Source: Theristus sp. LFF4_11
Lineage: Eukaryota > Nematoda > Chromadorea > Monhysterida > Xyalidae
DNA: 64,000 nucleotides
NCBI GenBank assembly: GCA_030248135.1
Contig: JASANC010005764.1
Coordinates: 1 to 64,000, forward strand
Direction of reading: 5' to 3'
The notes under the pieces are model-generated. The model was not told where the DNA came from. It made no database searches and worked only from the letters and a program-made list of their open reading frames with translations. Positions 1 through 11,366 of this stretch are shown here, one piece after another. How positions within the stretch are numbered: the stretch's first letter is position 1; each line of letters starts with the position of its first letter. The translations under genes and the position numbers were made by a program.

Positions 1-1411
1 TCAACTGGGGGTGGGGTGGGGGTCACGCGACACATAGTTGTTCCTGAGCCGAGGGGGTGGGGGGGGGGCGATATAGATAGGTTGAGCAAATTTTCCAGAT
101 AGATAGATAGCTGGAAAATTTTGGGGGGGGGGCGCGGGCAGTACCGTGGGCGAGGGGGTGGTGGGGGGGTACACCCCCCAGAGCACCCGAGACCGTCGGG
201 TGGGGGGGGGTGGGGGGGGCACCGTGCCCCCCCCCCCCCTAAAACCCGGCCCCCCCCCCCCTTCGTACCCCCCCCCCCTCGCAAATTGGGCCGACACCCC
301 CCCACCCCCCCCATGAAATTTTGTCTGGCGGACACCCCCCCCCCCAAAATTTTGTGCACACCCTAAAATTTTTATCGAAAAATCATGATTTTTTGTCTAT
401 AAAGTCCATAATATAAGCTGAATATATGATAACTTGACCATCTTCATTGTAATTTCAACGATTTTGCAGCAAAATTTAGCGTTTTTCCTTCAAAATTTAA
501 GCGAAAAATTATCATGGGGGGGGGGGGGGGCGCGGACCCCCCCACAGAAATTTTTGAAAAAATGCACCCCCCCATGGGACCCCCTGGGGGGGTCCCACGT
601 TACCATAGGTTGGACCCCCCCTCACTTTTTGGTCGGCACCCCCCCCCCCCACGGTACCATACCCCCCCCCCTCGAAATTTTTTTTTGGGCCCACGGTACT
701 GGCCGGGGGGGGGGGGGGGCCATGTGACTTTGGGGGGGGGCCGGTCAAAATTTTGAAATTTGATAGATAGATAGCTAACACGCTAAAAAGCTATAAAAAC
801 AGCAAAATAATGCTAAAAATACACTAAAAATCACGTATAAACGCGTATTTTACCTAAAATTAGCGAAATTTTTTTTTCAAGAATTACGAGCAAAAATGGT
901 CAGTTTTGATCAAAAATTGACTAATTTTATGTCTTCGAAGACAAAAATTTTCAGATAGATAGCTGGCTGAGAAATTTTTTTAGATAGATAATAGCTGAGC
1001 CGAAAAAACCTGTCTGATAGAGATAGATTCGAAAATTTTTTGGGGGGGGGGGGCGGGCCCCCCCCCCCCCAGGCCCCCCCCCCCCTAGAACAACTATGAC
1101 GCGACACCCACCCCCCCAAAACCTGACACTGGATCATCCACACCCCCCCTCGAAATTTGCTAGACACCCCCCACCCCCCCCCCTAGATGGACCTAAGTAA
1201 CAGTGACACCCCCCAAAAATTTTCTCGGACCACCCAAAAATCATGAATTTTTGCTAAAAAATCATGATTTTTTGTCTTTAAAGTCTATAATATAAGCTAA
1301 ATATATGATAACTTGACATTCTTCATTGTAATTTCAAAGATTTTGCAGCAAAATTTAGCGTTTTTCCTTCAAAATTTAAGCGAAAAAATCTCATGGGTGG
1401 GGTGGGGGTTA
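1..1411. repeat. GATA-rich / poly-G repeat block, left part
   Basis: The block is dispersed repeat DNA with long G and C homopolymers and short TAGATAGATAG stretches. A segment of about 140 bp (near 380-515) recurs in direct orientation near 1250-1395 and inverted near 9632-9770. The part from about 745 to 1040 recurs as reverse complement at 5881-6110, 6340-6480 and 8124-8290. Open frames here translate only as Gly/Pro-rich runs from the homopolymers and are not genes. No promoter or RNA gene is visible. Confidence 0.8.
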
Positions 1412-2129
1412 GGGTTGTTAAAAAAAACAAAAATCGTCAATTTTGTTTTTTTTTCAAAAAAAAAATTTAAAAAAAAAAAATTCAAAAATCAAAGTTGTGC
1501 TAAATCAATCAGGGAGTCCGAAGAACCACATATGATATGCAAGCGCCTCCCGAATGACTCCCATATGACGGAACTTTGCAGATTTTGTTTTGGTGACCTC
1601 AATTACCCCTTTTCCAAACCGTCACCATGCCTCTTCTTGTGTTTTGACCTCCAAAACGTCACTAATTGTCCCCAGCTAAACTAATGCTAAAGTGAAGACA
1701 AACATACCGCCTTGAAATTCGATCAATTCTTCTGATGGTGTTGCGACGACACGACACGAAGCAGCAAGCAACCAGACAACGTAGCGCTTGCAAACGGAGC
1801 AGCGAGCAATCCGGATATCACTCTGCGAGGCGAATCGTCACCTTATCTGCATCGGAAATGGTAGGCCAAGCTTTGGGACGCTCAAAAACTTCATCGCAGA
1901 TGTTGTCGTAGCCTAAAATCAGTCGGTAAAACGGCCCAAAATCGACTGCTAAAGGTTTTACGAGGTATAATCAAAGAAAATTTTTGTTGAACTTTCGAAA
2001 AATTTTGCCAAAATTAAGGTTTTCAGAGCATATTAGAAGAAAATTTTTCGAATTTTTTTTTTTTAAAAATCGGCATTTTTGTTTTTTTATTCACTTTTAA
2101 AAAAAAATTTCATTTTTGTTTAACAACCC
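1412..2129 (+). mobile_element. TIR element family A, copy 1 (non-autonomous)
   Basis: The element starts GGGTTGTTAAA and ends with the inverted form TTTAACAACCC. It is flanked on both sides by TA, as expected for a TA target-site duplication of the IS630/Tc1/mariner group. Its 718 bp contain no transposase. The interior is shared with 9845-10575 (inverted) and 12423-13401 (same orientation). AT-rich subterminal segments flank a less biased core. Confidence 0.75.
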
Positions 2130-2345
2130 TAGGTGGGGGGGGTGTGCGTGCACCCCCCAGAAAATTTTCTACAATAGTGCACCCCCCCCCATGGCCCACG
2201 CCTGGGGGGGGGGGGGGGTGTCAATGTACCATGACTGACACCCATAGTTGTTCTAGGGGGGGGGGGCCTGGGGGGGCCGGCCCCCCCCAAAAAAATTTCG
2301 AATCTATCTCTATCAGACAGGTTTTTTCGGCTCAGCTATTATCTA
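2130..2345. repeat. GATA-rich / poly-G repeat fragment
   Basis: This is a short continuation of the G/C-tract repeat between element A copy 1 and the 3.5 kb TIR element. It ends in the segment that reads CAGCTATTATC, which is continued after the insertion at 5881. An uninterrupted version of the same site is at about 6390-6410, which allows the insertion point to be defined. Confidence 0.7.
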
Positions 2346-2631
2346 CAGTCTATCACGCTAATATATGCAACTCGCTGATTGGTCGGCTCCTCACGCTCCG
2401 CACCCTGGGAACGGGATTCAGAAAAAATCATGTTTTTTTGTTGTTCAGCGGTTTGTTTTTATTGTTTTCACACCGAAAAAAAATCTAAATCAAAAACTAC
2501 TTAATTCCAAAAATTTGCATTGGTCGAAATATTAGAAGAGTCGTTATTCATCGATTGACGGCGACGACGTCGTCGATGAATTTTGCTTTCAGACATGAAA
2601 AGAGCGTGCCGCTGCTGCGTGTTCAAAACAA
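2346..2631 (+). repeat. Left terminal inverted repeat
   Basis: It matches the reverse complement of 5592-5878 almost base for base, with a small indel near the inner edge. The outer end begins CAGTCTATCAC after a TA dinucleotide. Confidence 0.85.
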
Positions 2632-3135
2632 ATTCAATGTTTTGTGTTTAAACAAAGCCGGTGATGATAATGTTTACCAACAACCAAATGTGGTAATCTT
2701 TGAAGTTTGAAAAAACAAAGCAACCACTACTGCTGCTGACAGTGCTGAGCTGACCATTGCCGTTTGTCTCTTCGTTGGATGGCAGGACGGCCAATGAATC
2801 ACTTTGGCTGGTCGACGTGCGCAGAAGGTAATAGCAGGATTTTTTTGAGGGGGGCCATTTGGGCGGGGGCGCCCCCTCCCTTCAAACAACATTGATTTTT
2901 TGGGTCAAAAACTAACCTATTTGTGATTCAATGCAAAAACAAAATTTTGCAGACAAAATCTCTGAGAAAGGCATGGTTTTGATGGATGATGATGATGGAT
3001 GGAAAAACATCGGTGAATGATCTTTCATAAAACCGCTCATTAACCCAAAAACGGCCCATCTCTAGCAAAGCACAGGCACCAAAATCGTGCCGGTGTTCTG
3101 CCCATTAAAAAAACGAAATCAATAAAACGCCGCAG

Positions 3136-3677
3136 TCTCGTTCACAGACACCCGCCACGGCGCGTGTTCCGTGCACTGCAACGCCGGTGTCTCGCGGTCG
3201 TCATCCGTTTGCATCGCGTTTCTCATGCGAAAACAGCAAATCGGCGTCGTTCAGGTAAAACTCAGCCGACATTCGACAAACTCCCACTGAACCACGTTGT
3301 TTCAAAGTCGCGGTGCGCGGACTTCTTTGTGCTTCAGCGCTGATTATTCTCAGTTGGTTTGATTTTATATCAGAACCGGTGACTCCGAATCAGATTGATT
3401 GATGTCTTCACTAGCTGAAAATGAAGCAAGTGTTTTCGAAAGAAATTCTATTATCGAATTGTACGAGTCTGGAATTTCGCAGGCGTTCAACCAAGTGAAA
3501 GCGGCCCGAAAAGCGGCTTCACCGAATCTCGGTTTCTGGAAACAACTGCAGGATTATGAACGATATTTGGAAAACGAACGGGCGAAAGTTGGGGTGGACG
3601 CAAACCAAAATCAATGCAAACCTTTGCGAGCTATTCGAGGACTTCGGATCGATGTTGGGTTGACTCTGCGGTGGTAA
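3136..3677 (+). pseudogene. Dual-specificity phosphatase fragment (two 3' exons)
   Basis: Exon 3136-3254 follows a CAG acceptor and reads through the signature VHCNAGVSRSSS, which is the HCxxGxxR catalytic loop of the cysteine-based dual-specificity phosphatases (nucleophile Cys, phosphate-binding Arg). It ends in a clean CAG|GTAAAA donor. Exon 3483-3677 starts after TTTCGCAG in the same phase and encodes AFNQVKAARKAASPNLGFW, the usual DUSP C-terminal helices (PNxGF motif), then a divergent tail to a TAA. Together they give about 103 residues. The N-terminal half of the domain, with the general-acid Asp loop, was not found between 2632 and 3135. The fragment is therefore probably not a whole enzyme. 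Both exons are uninterrupted and the splice sites look usable. It lies wholly inside the 3.5 kb TIR element and is most simply read as a captured host gene piece. The closest family by eye is DUSP19-like or atypical DUSPs, which is inference. Confidence 0.75.
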
Positions 3678-4189
3678 ACGCGTTGCAGTATCAAAATGCA
3701 GCTGATTCGTGCTCTAAAAAAGAACACTCTTAGCGGAAAATATTCCACTCCAGCACAAATTTATTGTTTCGCTTAGGAATTTTTATCATTTTTCATTAAA
3801 AACGGATGATACTGAACAGCAATTGCAGGTTAGCGTTAGTCAAACTATTTTGAGGAGGATATTTGGTGCAGTTCTGGATTTTGGAAGTGTCGATTTTCTA
3901 ACGTGGGCATGAGGCATTGGCTTTTTCAAGTTGGACGTCGGCAACAACAAAAATTCCAAAGCACTAACACTGCACGACTGCACACTAGATGCTCCATGCG
4001 AGAACTGTGATTTGTTGCCTACGCTGCTGCTTATCTTGTCGTTGCTACCATTGACCACTTCAGTGATTTTGTTGTTGACGCGTGCTGGGTTGCTAGCACC
4101 GCTGTGTTTCGTTTCGCTTTTCTTGCTCACTGAAAACAGTAACGGGCGTAAATGGAGTTGATGTAAAAATGGTTGAAACGTTAAAACAG

Positions 4190-5320
4190 GTGAACACTGA
4201 CCATCATCCGACCACTGGGCAACGATTCGCTGTGTCACCTGCTCCGATGCTTCACGGACACGTCCGTTCCGAGTGCTGTCGTTGTAGCAGACATGTTGCT
4301 GAAAAAAATAGTCTGCAGCTGTTTTACTTCAATCCCCACAAAGGATGAAGCAGATTATTTAAACAAGGAAGCATCATCAACCGAACTGAAGTAACGAAAT
4401 AGCAGATTTTCTTGTTCTTCAGTGCTTGTGAACATAAAACGATTGATAAAAACAGAAACCTGAGCGAGACTGCCACTATTCGAATTTTCTTTTTCTGTAT
4501 CATGATTGTTCATGTGCGCTTCATGATCGCCGTGGGCACCTGTTGAGGCAAACGGCTTTTGGACAAAATTGTGTCCGGCACAACTGTTTAAGGAATTGTT
4601 ACATGTATACAATAAACAAAAATCTACAATTTTTGAAGATGTTTGTATGCTAATAATTGAGACCAACTGGCAGACATACCACTCCTCAACTCAAACGACT
4701 GATCGCTGACAAATACGTCGCCATTCGTCGATTGGTGGACGACAACCGGATAGAAATGAAATTGACCTGGAATTGTTTGGATTTTTTAGCATGTGCAGAA
4801 CAGCACCATACTGATTTGTTGTGGTCGCTATCTTTGCGCCCTTGCCCAATCAAATAACCAACTCGTCACTTCACATAAAACGGCGTTTCAGAGGTGCGGC
4901 GTGCATACTTTCTGAGCGCGTGGAATTCAAATAATTGTGTTGTGAATGTGGTGTTTTCTTGAAGAAAATCAGTCACAACACATGAGCATGCACGCAACTG
5001 AGAATTAGGTTCTCGTATCACCGCAACCAAAAACGAAAAGATTTTTAGATTTTTCAACTGAAAAGATTACCAGCTGGTTTCATAAACCCCTTTAGAGTCG
5101 TAACGTACCCGCTGAGAACTGCTTCGGTGAGTTGACATCGGCCGATTTGGTTGTATCCATTCACAAAATAATTTTATCCGCGCAATTGAATTTTGACAAT
5201 TTGATTATTTGCCTAAAAATTCGTGACAAACTAACAGGATTTGTTGTGAAAATATTCCAACCCGGCTCTCCAGAATCACCATTTTTTCAGGCTGTCCGCT
5301 CATTTATTTCATCAGATTGA
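4190..5320 (+). other. Transposon interior with unassigned open frames
   Basis: This part of the 3.5 kb element holds three plus-strand open frames of 50-66 codons: about 4190-4344, with a CC-x-C cluster; 4657-4857, with a helix-like KRLIADKYVAIRRLVDD segment; and 5132-5320. The first two could be zinc-binding and coiled-coil pieces of one captured gene, but no family is recognisable. They may equally be chance frames. Confidence 0.25.
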
Positions 5321-5591
5321 GGATCGTGACACAGAAAAGAAGACAATCGAGACTAGTTGTAGGGATTGTGAAGGGGAGGTGTTTTTGGTTTAAAAAGGTG
5401 GTGTCGTTTTTTCCATGCAATGAATGTAGCAGTTTTAACGCAGTTTACTCAAAACTGGACGAGGAATTTGCAAAAAAATAACAAAACAGTTCTGATCCCG
5501 CTTTAACAATTGGTTCATTGGCTCCGCCACCAAACTTGTTTATTATTGATCAAAAATTGTTCACATTGTGTTCTTCTGCTCTGTGCTTTGA

Positions 5592-5878
5592 ACGCGCTGC
5601 AGCGGCCAGCGGCGGCACGCTCTTTTCATGTCTAAAAGCAAAATTCATCGACGACGTCGTCGCCGTCAATCGATGAATAACGACTCTTCTAATATTTCGA
5701 CCAATGCAAATTTTTGGAATTAAGTAGTTTTTGATTTAGATTTTTTTTCGGTGTGAAAACAATAAAAACAAACCGCTGAACAACAAAAAAACATGATTTT
5801 TTCTGAATCCCGTTCCCAGGGTGCGGAGCGTGAGGAGCCGACCAATCAGCGAGTTGCATATATTAGTGTGATAGACTG
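5592..5878 (-). repeat. Right terminal inverted repeat
   Basis: It is the inverted partner of 2346-2631, ending GTGATAGACTG followed by TA. High identity between the arms suggests a fairly recent insertion or arm homogenisation. Confidence 0.85.
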
Positions 5879-5880
5879 TA

Positions 5881-6478
5881 TCTAAAAAAATTTTTCAGCC
5901 AGCTATCTATCTGAAAATTTCTGTCTTCGAAAACATAAAATGAGTCAATTTTTCACCAAAATTGACCATTTTTGCTCGAAATTCTTAAAAATTTCGCTAA
6001 TTTTAGTTAAAATATGCGTTTATACTTGATTTTTAGCATGTTTTAAGCAGTATTTAGCTGTTTTTATAGCTTTTTAACGTTTTAGCTATCTATCTATCTA
6101 ATTTCAAAATTTTGACCGCCCCCCCCCAAAATCACATGCCCCCTCCCCCGCGGCCCCCCCCAAAATTTTCCAGCTATCTATCTATCTGGAAAATTTGCTC
6201 CAGCTATCTATATCGGCCCCCCCAAACACCCGGCTCTGGAACAACTATGCTGACACCCCCCACTGAAAAATTTTCGGCACCCCCCCTCGAAAATTTGCTT
6301 TCGCCTTCGGTACTGGGCCTGGGGGGGGGGCCGCCCCCCCCCAAAAAAAATTTTTCGAATCTATATCTATCAGAGAGGTTTTTTCGGCTCAGCTATTATC
6401 TATCTAAAAAAATTTCTCAGCCAGCTATCTATCTGAAAATGTTTGTCTTCGAAGACATAAAATGAGTCAATTTTTGAC
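5881..6478. repeat. GATA-rich / poly-C repeat block, inverted copy
   Basis: This is the reverse complement of parts of the 1-1200 block: CTATCTATCTAT stretches, C and G tracts, and the CTAATTTTAG-type AT-rich core. The sequence at 6370-6410 preserves the target site that the 3.5 kb element interrupted at 2344. It contains no gene. Confidence 0.75.
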
Positions 6479-8123
6479 CAGTAGCGAAAGCGGGACCTCG
6501 GGTGAGGAAGGGGGTGTTTGCCTAATTTTAGAGGGGGTGGCAGGTGTCAGGTCAGGGGGGGTGCACGGGCAGCAAGTTCTCCTGAAGGGGGTGCACTGGC
6601 AGAAAAATTTCGTGAGGGGGGGGGTGCACGGGATCGCACGGGTAATACCAAAATTTTGCCTTAGAAAAACACAGAAATTCTTGTAAAATACAGAATATTT
6701 TGTGCAAACAAGCTGCTTGTTTGGTCAGAAACAACAAAATCTATGCAGGGACAGACACAAACGTCAAGAAAAATGCAAAAATTATGGTATTTTTGGAAAA
6801 AATCGAGATGAGATTGACCCTAGGTTTTTTTTCAAAAACTCGGTTCTGCAATTTGCAGAAATTTGGTAAAAAAATTTCTGCAAATGAAATTTGGTTTCTG
6901 CAAATTTCAAAAACATGACGAAAATGGTTTTTGTGCTTGTTTAATGTTGTTTTTTTCGTTCTGAGCATCATTTCTTAACGATGCTCAGAGTTGCATTTGC
7001 CAGTTGCATCGCTTTACCGCAGAATTTTTCAAAGATTCAGAAAAAAACACCAAAGTCTAACCAGATTGCTAAACCAAACAAATCACCAATCATTCGTTTC
7101 AAATAATTCAACCAACAACAACACAATCAATATCAAATGAGAACCCTCATTGCTCAAATTTCGCAATCAAAGCGATGACTTCGGTCGGTTCGACGTTCTC
7201 AAAGGTGCAAAGGTGTTTGGTTTGATTTTATATCGCCTGTTTGTTTCTATCACCAGATACTGCATGCTTGCCTGCAGTTATACTCGGACCAGGGAATTGA
7301 AATCGTTCGCATTTGAATCGTTTCCATTCGTCAGCGATACTGCCCTTGCCCGGCAAAATTGATGAATAAAACTAGTGCAGATACAGCAGATCGGCATTTC
7401 CGTACGCCAGCAGCTGTCTCAGAAGGTAGAATATTTTGGCAGCCTTGAGAACACTGTGCGCGTCTTCGAATAGGTTGCTGAGATTCTCAACCAGCTCGAC
7501 GACAAACTTGTGCATCGCACCTCCGCCAATGTCTTATTTTTGCATCTTCTGTTGTGTGGATGATGGATCACTTCATTCTAATTCCAAACAGAAAGCCTAA
7601 CAGCAAACAATAATTTTCGATTTGATCTGATTCTGTTTTCTTTTTCGAATTTGAAATACTCCGATTTTATTTACGAAGGCAAAACAAAACGCCAATCATT
7701 GCGCTACAGCAACCGCCGAAACAGCTGTTTTTGACAAAAAAAAATTATTTGAGATTTCTTCCATGTTGATGTGAAACTTCAGTCAAGCGCTAAGCACAAA
7801 TTGAATATTGCAGAACCAAAGTTTGTATGCAAATCTGTTTCTGCAATTTGCAGAAATCTGCTAAAAAATTTCTGCAAATGGTCCAAAATTTCTGCAAAAA
7901 ACCGACGTTTTTCTGCAAAAAAACCCAGGATTGACCACCGTGAGGGGGGGGGGGTGCGATCCCGTGTTTTCTCGCGGAGGGGGGTGGGGGGGAGTCTAGT
8001 ACCCGTGTCGAGGTAAAGGGGGGGAGGGGGGTACAACACGGGTATCTGCCCGTGCACGGGCAGGATTTTCGGCTGAGGGGGGGTGGACCCCCCCCCCCCA
8101 CTCCCCCCGCACTTTCGCTACTG
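6479..8123. mobile_element. 1.6 kb insertion with short inverted ends, possibly hAT-like
   Basis: The left end reads CAGTAGCGAAAG and the right end CTTTCGCTACTG. The repeat outside is the same sequence (GTCAATTTTTGACCAAAATTGACC type) split by this insert. The flanks share TTTGAC, compatible with a target duplication of 6-8 bp, as in hAT elements, but the match is imperfect. The outer 150-200 bp are G-tract-rich; the middle is ordinary sequence and contains a minus-strand coding-like frame (7372-7533). No transposase is visible. Confidence 0.55.
7372..7533 (-). pseudogene. Coding-like C-terminal fragment, unidentified
   Basis: The frame is open for 54 codons to a TAG and contains MHKFVVELVENLSNLF and then LLRQLLAYGNADLLYLH at the C terminus. 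It is hydrophobic and helix-rich, with balanced codon use unlike the surrounding AT/G-tract repeats. A possible AAG acceptor lies at its 5' edge (7533), directly after an in-frame TAA. I do not recognise the family. It looks like the last exon of a host gene carried by the surrounding 1.6 kb insert, and no companion exon was found within the insert. Confidence 0.4.
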
Positions 8124-8875
8124 ATTTGACCAAAATTGACCATTTTTGCTCGTAATTCTTGAAAATTTCGCTAATTTTAGGTAAAATACGCGTTTGTACT
8201 TGATTTTTAGTGTATTTTTAGCATTATTTTGCTGTTTTTATAGCTTTTTAGCGTTTTAGCTATCTATCTATCAAATTTCAAAATTTTGACCGCCCCCCCC
8301 AAAGTCACATGGCCCCCCCGCGCCCCCCCCCCAAAATTTTCCAGCTATCTATCTATCTGGAAAATTTGCTCCAGCTATCTATATCGGCCCCCCCCCCAAC
8401 CCCTCGGCTCTGGAACAACTATGGAAGGGATAAGGGAGGTGTCCGATAGCCTGGCGGCGCTTCTTTTTTAAAACGCACGCGCACGATATCGGATACTCAC
8501 CTTTGTGTTCGACGCCATCGGCAGCATGCACAGTTCTATTGATTGGTTGAGTGCAGGTGCACACAAGATGATCGCTCACGCACGAAATTGTGAACATTGT
8601 GAAACAACCGCCAACATGCCATGCGTTACAAAATACAAAATAAAATGTGGATCGCGACAAATAGTAAAGTAGCTTCAGTTTTTTGAAAAAAACCACGTGT
8701 GCGGACAAATATTAATACTAATCAAAATTTGCAGATAAGAGCTTGTTTTGTTTGTATAATCAACGCTATATAAATATTGTAAAGTTTAGCAAAGGTCACG
8801 AACCCAAGGTGAAAATTTGACAAGGTGAAAATAATCAATTTAGTTTTTGCTACGGGTTGTTAATAGGGTTGTTAA
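8124..8875. repeat. Repeat block continuation, then low-copy sequence
   Basis: 8124-8420 repeats the GATA/poly-C block in the same orientation as 5881-6300. From 8430 to 8870 the sequence is less repetitive. Its beginning (GCGCTTCTTTTTTAAAACGC, 8457-8476) is partly the reverse complement of 10760-10790. No convincing gene was found. Confidence 0.6.
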
Positions 8876-9178
8876 ATAAAAATCGAATTTTTTTAAAGTG
8901 ATTAAAAAAACGAAAATGCCGATTTTTTTAATTCGAAAAATATCTTTCTAATATGCTCTGAAAACCTCAAATTTGGCACAAAAACGGGAGTAATTCGGGT
9001 GCGCTTGCATATCATATGTGCAGTACCGTGGGCCCAAAAAAATTTTCGAGGGGGGGGGGTTTGGTACCATGGGGGGGGGGGGTGCCGACCAAAAGTGAGT
9101 GGGGGGGTCCAAACTATGGTAACGTGGGACCCCCGGGAAAGCATTTTTTTTCAAAATTTTCTGTGGGGGGTCTACCTA
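8876..9178. mobile_element. Truncated family A element plus G-tract repeat
   Basis: Sequence after TA at 8874 begins GGGTTGTTAAAT and follows family A for about 145 bp, as far as the GCTTGCATATCATATGTG segment. It then passes into G-tract repeat related to 540-720. The other end of the element is missing. Confidence 0.55.
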
Positions 9179-9613
9179 GGGTTAGGGGCTTTAAAAAAAA
9201 TTTTTTAAATTTTTTTTCGTTTTTTTTAAATTAGCTGGTTGAACCTGAAAGTAAGTGTCTTGGGGGGGGGCGACCGGGTCGACAGGGGTTGCCGACTTAG
9301 CTACAGCAAACAGGAATTTTTGAACACAGTCAAATTTTGGTAATTTTCTAAAGAGGAACAACTAAGAACGGTTCAATATTCAAGTACACGTCGAAAATTG
9401 TCCTGTTTTACTGTTGAAAATGCAACTTTCCCTCTATAAAATGGACATAATTTCAATAAAACACGATTTTCGCTCTTATAGTTTTTCGGATCGTTCTGAA
9501 ATTAGTCTAGATGAACAGCTCGACGAGACGCTTCGAACGAACCTAACTTGTAAAAAAAATTTTTTTTTCAATCTTTTTTTAATTAAAAAAAATTCGGATT
9601 TTTTTTCTAACCC
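9179..9613. mobile_element. TIR element family B, short internally deleted copy
   Basis: The element begins GGGTTAGGGGC and ends CTAACCC, with TA on both sides. Its 435 bp include the segment AGCTGGTTGAACCTGAAAG and the following 370 bp, which recur at 12014-12399. Compared with the 1033 bp copy at 11367-12399 it lacks about 600 bp internally. It has no coding capacity. Confidence 0.7.
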
Positions 9614-9844
9614 TAGGTCCACCCCCCACCCCATGATATTTTTTCGCTTAAATTTTGAAGGAAAAACGCTAAATTTTGCTGCAAAATCTTTGAAATTACA
9701 ATGAAGATGGTCAAGTTATCATATATTCAGCTTATATTATGGACTTTATAGACAAAAAATCATGATTTTCGAAAAAAAATTTAGTGTGCAGAAAATTTTG
9801 GGGGGTCTCCGCTAGACAAAATTTCATGGGGGGTGTGGGGGGTA
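9614..9844. repeat. Repeat fragment (inverted copy of 361-515 type)
   Basis: This is the reverse complement of the segment near 380-515 and 1250-1395, which includes CATGATTTTT and TTATATTATGGAC. It separates element B copy 1 from element A copy 2. Confidence 0.7.
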
Positions 9845-10575
9845 GGGTTGTTAAACAAAAATGAAAATTTTTTTTTTAAAAAAAAAGTGATTAAAAAAAA
9901 AACAAAAATGCCGATTTTTTTTTTTTTTTTAAAAATTCGAAAAATTTTCCTCTAATATGCTCTGAAAACCTCAATTTTGGCAAAATTTTTCGAAAGTTCA
10001 ACAAAAATTTTCTTTGATTATACCTCGTAAAACCTTTAGCAGTCGATTTTGGGCCGTTTTACCGACTGATTTTAGGCTACGACAACATCTGCGATGAAGT
10101 TTTTGAGCGTCCCAAAGCTTGGCCTACCATTTCCGATGCAGATAAGGTGACGATTCGCCTCGCAGAGCGTCCGATTGTGCTCGCTGCTCCGTTTGCAAGC
10201 GCTACGTTGTCTGGTTGCTTGCTGCTTCGTGTCGTGTCGTCGCAACACCATCAGAAGAATTGATCGAATTTCAAGGCGGTATGTTTGTCTTCACTTTAGC
10301 ATTAGTTTAGCTGGGGACAATTAGTGACGTTTTGGAGGTCAAAACACAAGAAGAGGCATGGTGACGGTTTGGAAAAGGGGTAATTGAGGTCACCAAAACA
10401 AAATCTGCTAAGTTCCGTCATATGGGAGTCATTCGGGAGGCGCTTGCATATCATATGTGGTTCTTCGGACTCCCTGATTGATTTAGCACAACTTTGATTT
10501 TTGAAATTTTTTTTTTTAAAAAAAATTTAAAAAAAAAAAAACAAAAATGACGATTTTTGTTTTTTTTAACAACCC
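9845..10575 (-). mobile_element. TIR element family A, copy 2 (inverted)
   Basis: It is bounded by TA-GGGTTGTTAAA and TTAACAACCC-TA. Its 731 bp are the reverse complement of 1412-2129, including the core with GGGGACAATTAGTGACG and GGTCACCAAAAC. It has no transposase. It is close in length to copy 1 and appears to be a near-complete non-autonomous unit. Confidence 0.75.
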
Positions 10576-11366
10576 TAGTGGGGGGTGTCGGCCAAATTTT
10601 CGAGGGGGGGTCCGATGGGGGGGGTGCCCGGTTTTAGGGGGGGGGGGGCACGGTGCCTGAACGGCATGTCTGAACAATTGCGTTTTGAACAAGTTTTTGT
10701 TGGGACCGGAGCGTGTGCACGCGCGCTAGTGGATCATGAGCATGCGGATGCGAGGTGCGCGTGTGCGTTTTAAAAAAGAAGCTCCAGGAGCCCTAGGTGT
10801 TAAACAAAAATCGAAATTAAAAAAAGGGATTAGAAAAACAAAAATTCGAAAAATTTTCCTCTAATATGCTCTGAAAACCTCAATTTTGGCACAGTTTTTC
10901 GAAAGTTCAACAATTTTTTTTGATATTACCTCGTAAAACCGTCAGCAATCAATTTTGGACCGTTTTACCGACTGATTTTTTAGGCTTCAACAACTTCTGC
11001 GATGAAGTTTTTGAGCGTCCCAAACCCAAAGCTTGGGTTGCCATTTCCGATGCAGATAGGGTGACGATTCGCATCGCAATGCTGAATTCTGAGCGTCCGA
11101 GCTTCTCCGTTGGTAAGCGCTACGTTGTCTGGTTGCTGTTTCGTGTCGTCGTGTCGTCGCGACATCATCAGAAGAACGGATCGAATTTCACACCGGTAGT
11201 TGGTTTTAACTTGAGCTGGGGACAATTAGTGACGTTTTGGGGGTCAAAAAACAAAAGAAGCGCGATGGTAACGGTTTGGAAAAGGGGTAAATGATGTCAC
11301 CAAAACAAAATCTGCAAAGTTCCGCCATACGGGAGTCATTCGGAAGGCACTTGCGCGGGTGCGACT
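10576..11366. mobile_element. G-tract repeat and diverged family A copy
   Basis: 10576-10793 is G-tract repeat with a GC-rich stretch. From 10796 a diverged family A element begins (GGTGTTAAAC) and follows the inverted orientation of copy 2. It includes the core segment GCGATGAAGTTTTTGAGCG and stops at about 11360 without a family A terminus, where family B copy 2 starts. Confidence 0.6.

Larger units (their letters stand above)
2346..5878. mobile_element. 3.5 kb TIR transposon carrying phosphatase exons
   Basis: The left end reads CAGTCTATCAC and the right end GTGATAGACTG, flanked on both sides by TA. Near-identical inverted repeats extend about 285 bp inward (2346-2631 and 5592-5878), including a GACGACGTCGTC palindrome in each. 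The empty target (TATTATC TA TCTAAA) is present nearby at about 6390-6410, so the insertion is clear. CAGT termini plus a TA duplication point to the Tc1/mariner-like group, although such long TIRs are unusual there. No transposase is recognisable in 3533 bp. The interior instead carries two spliced exons of a dual-specificity phosphatase (3136-3677) and other open frames of unknown origin, including plus-strand frames at about 4190-4344 and 4657-4857. Confidence 0.8.

Noticed and set aside
1..781. Overlapping 80-98-residue Gly/Pro-rich open frames
   Set aside because: They are translations of G and C homopolymers on both strands and end where the tracts end; no real protein features.
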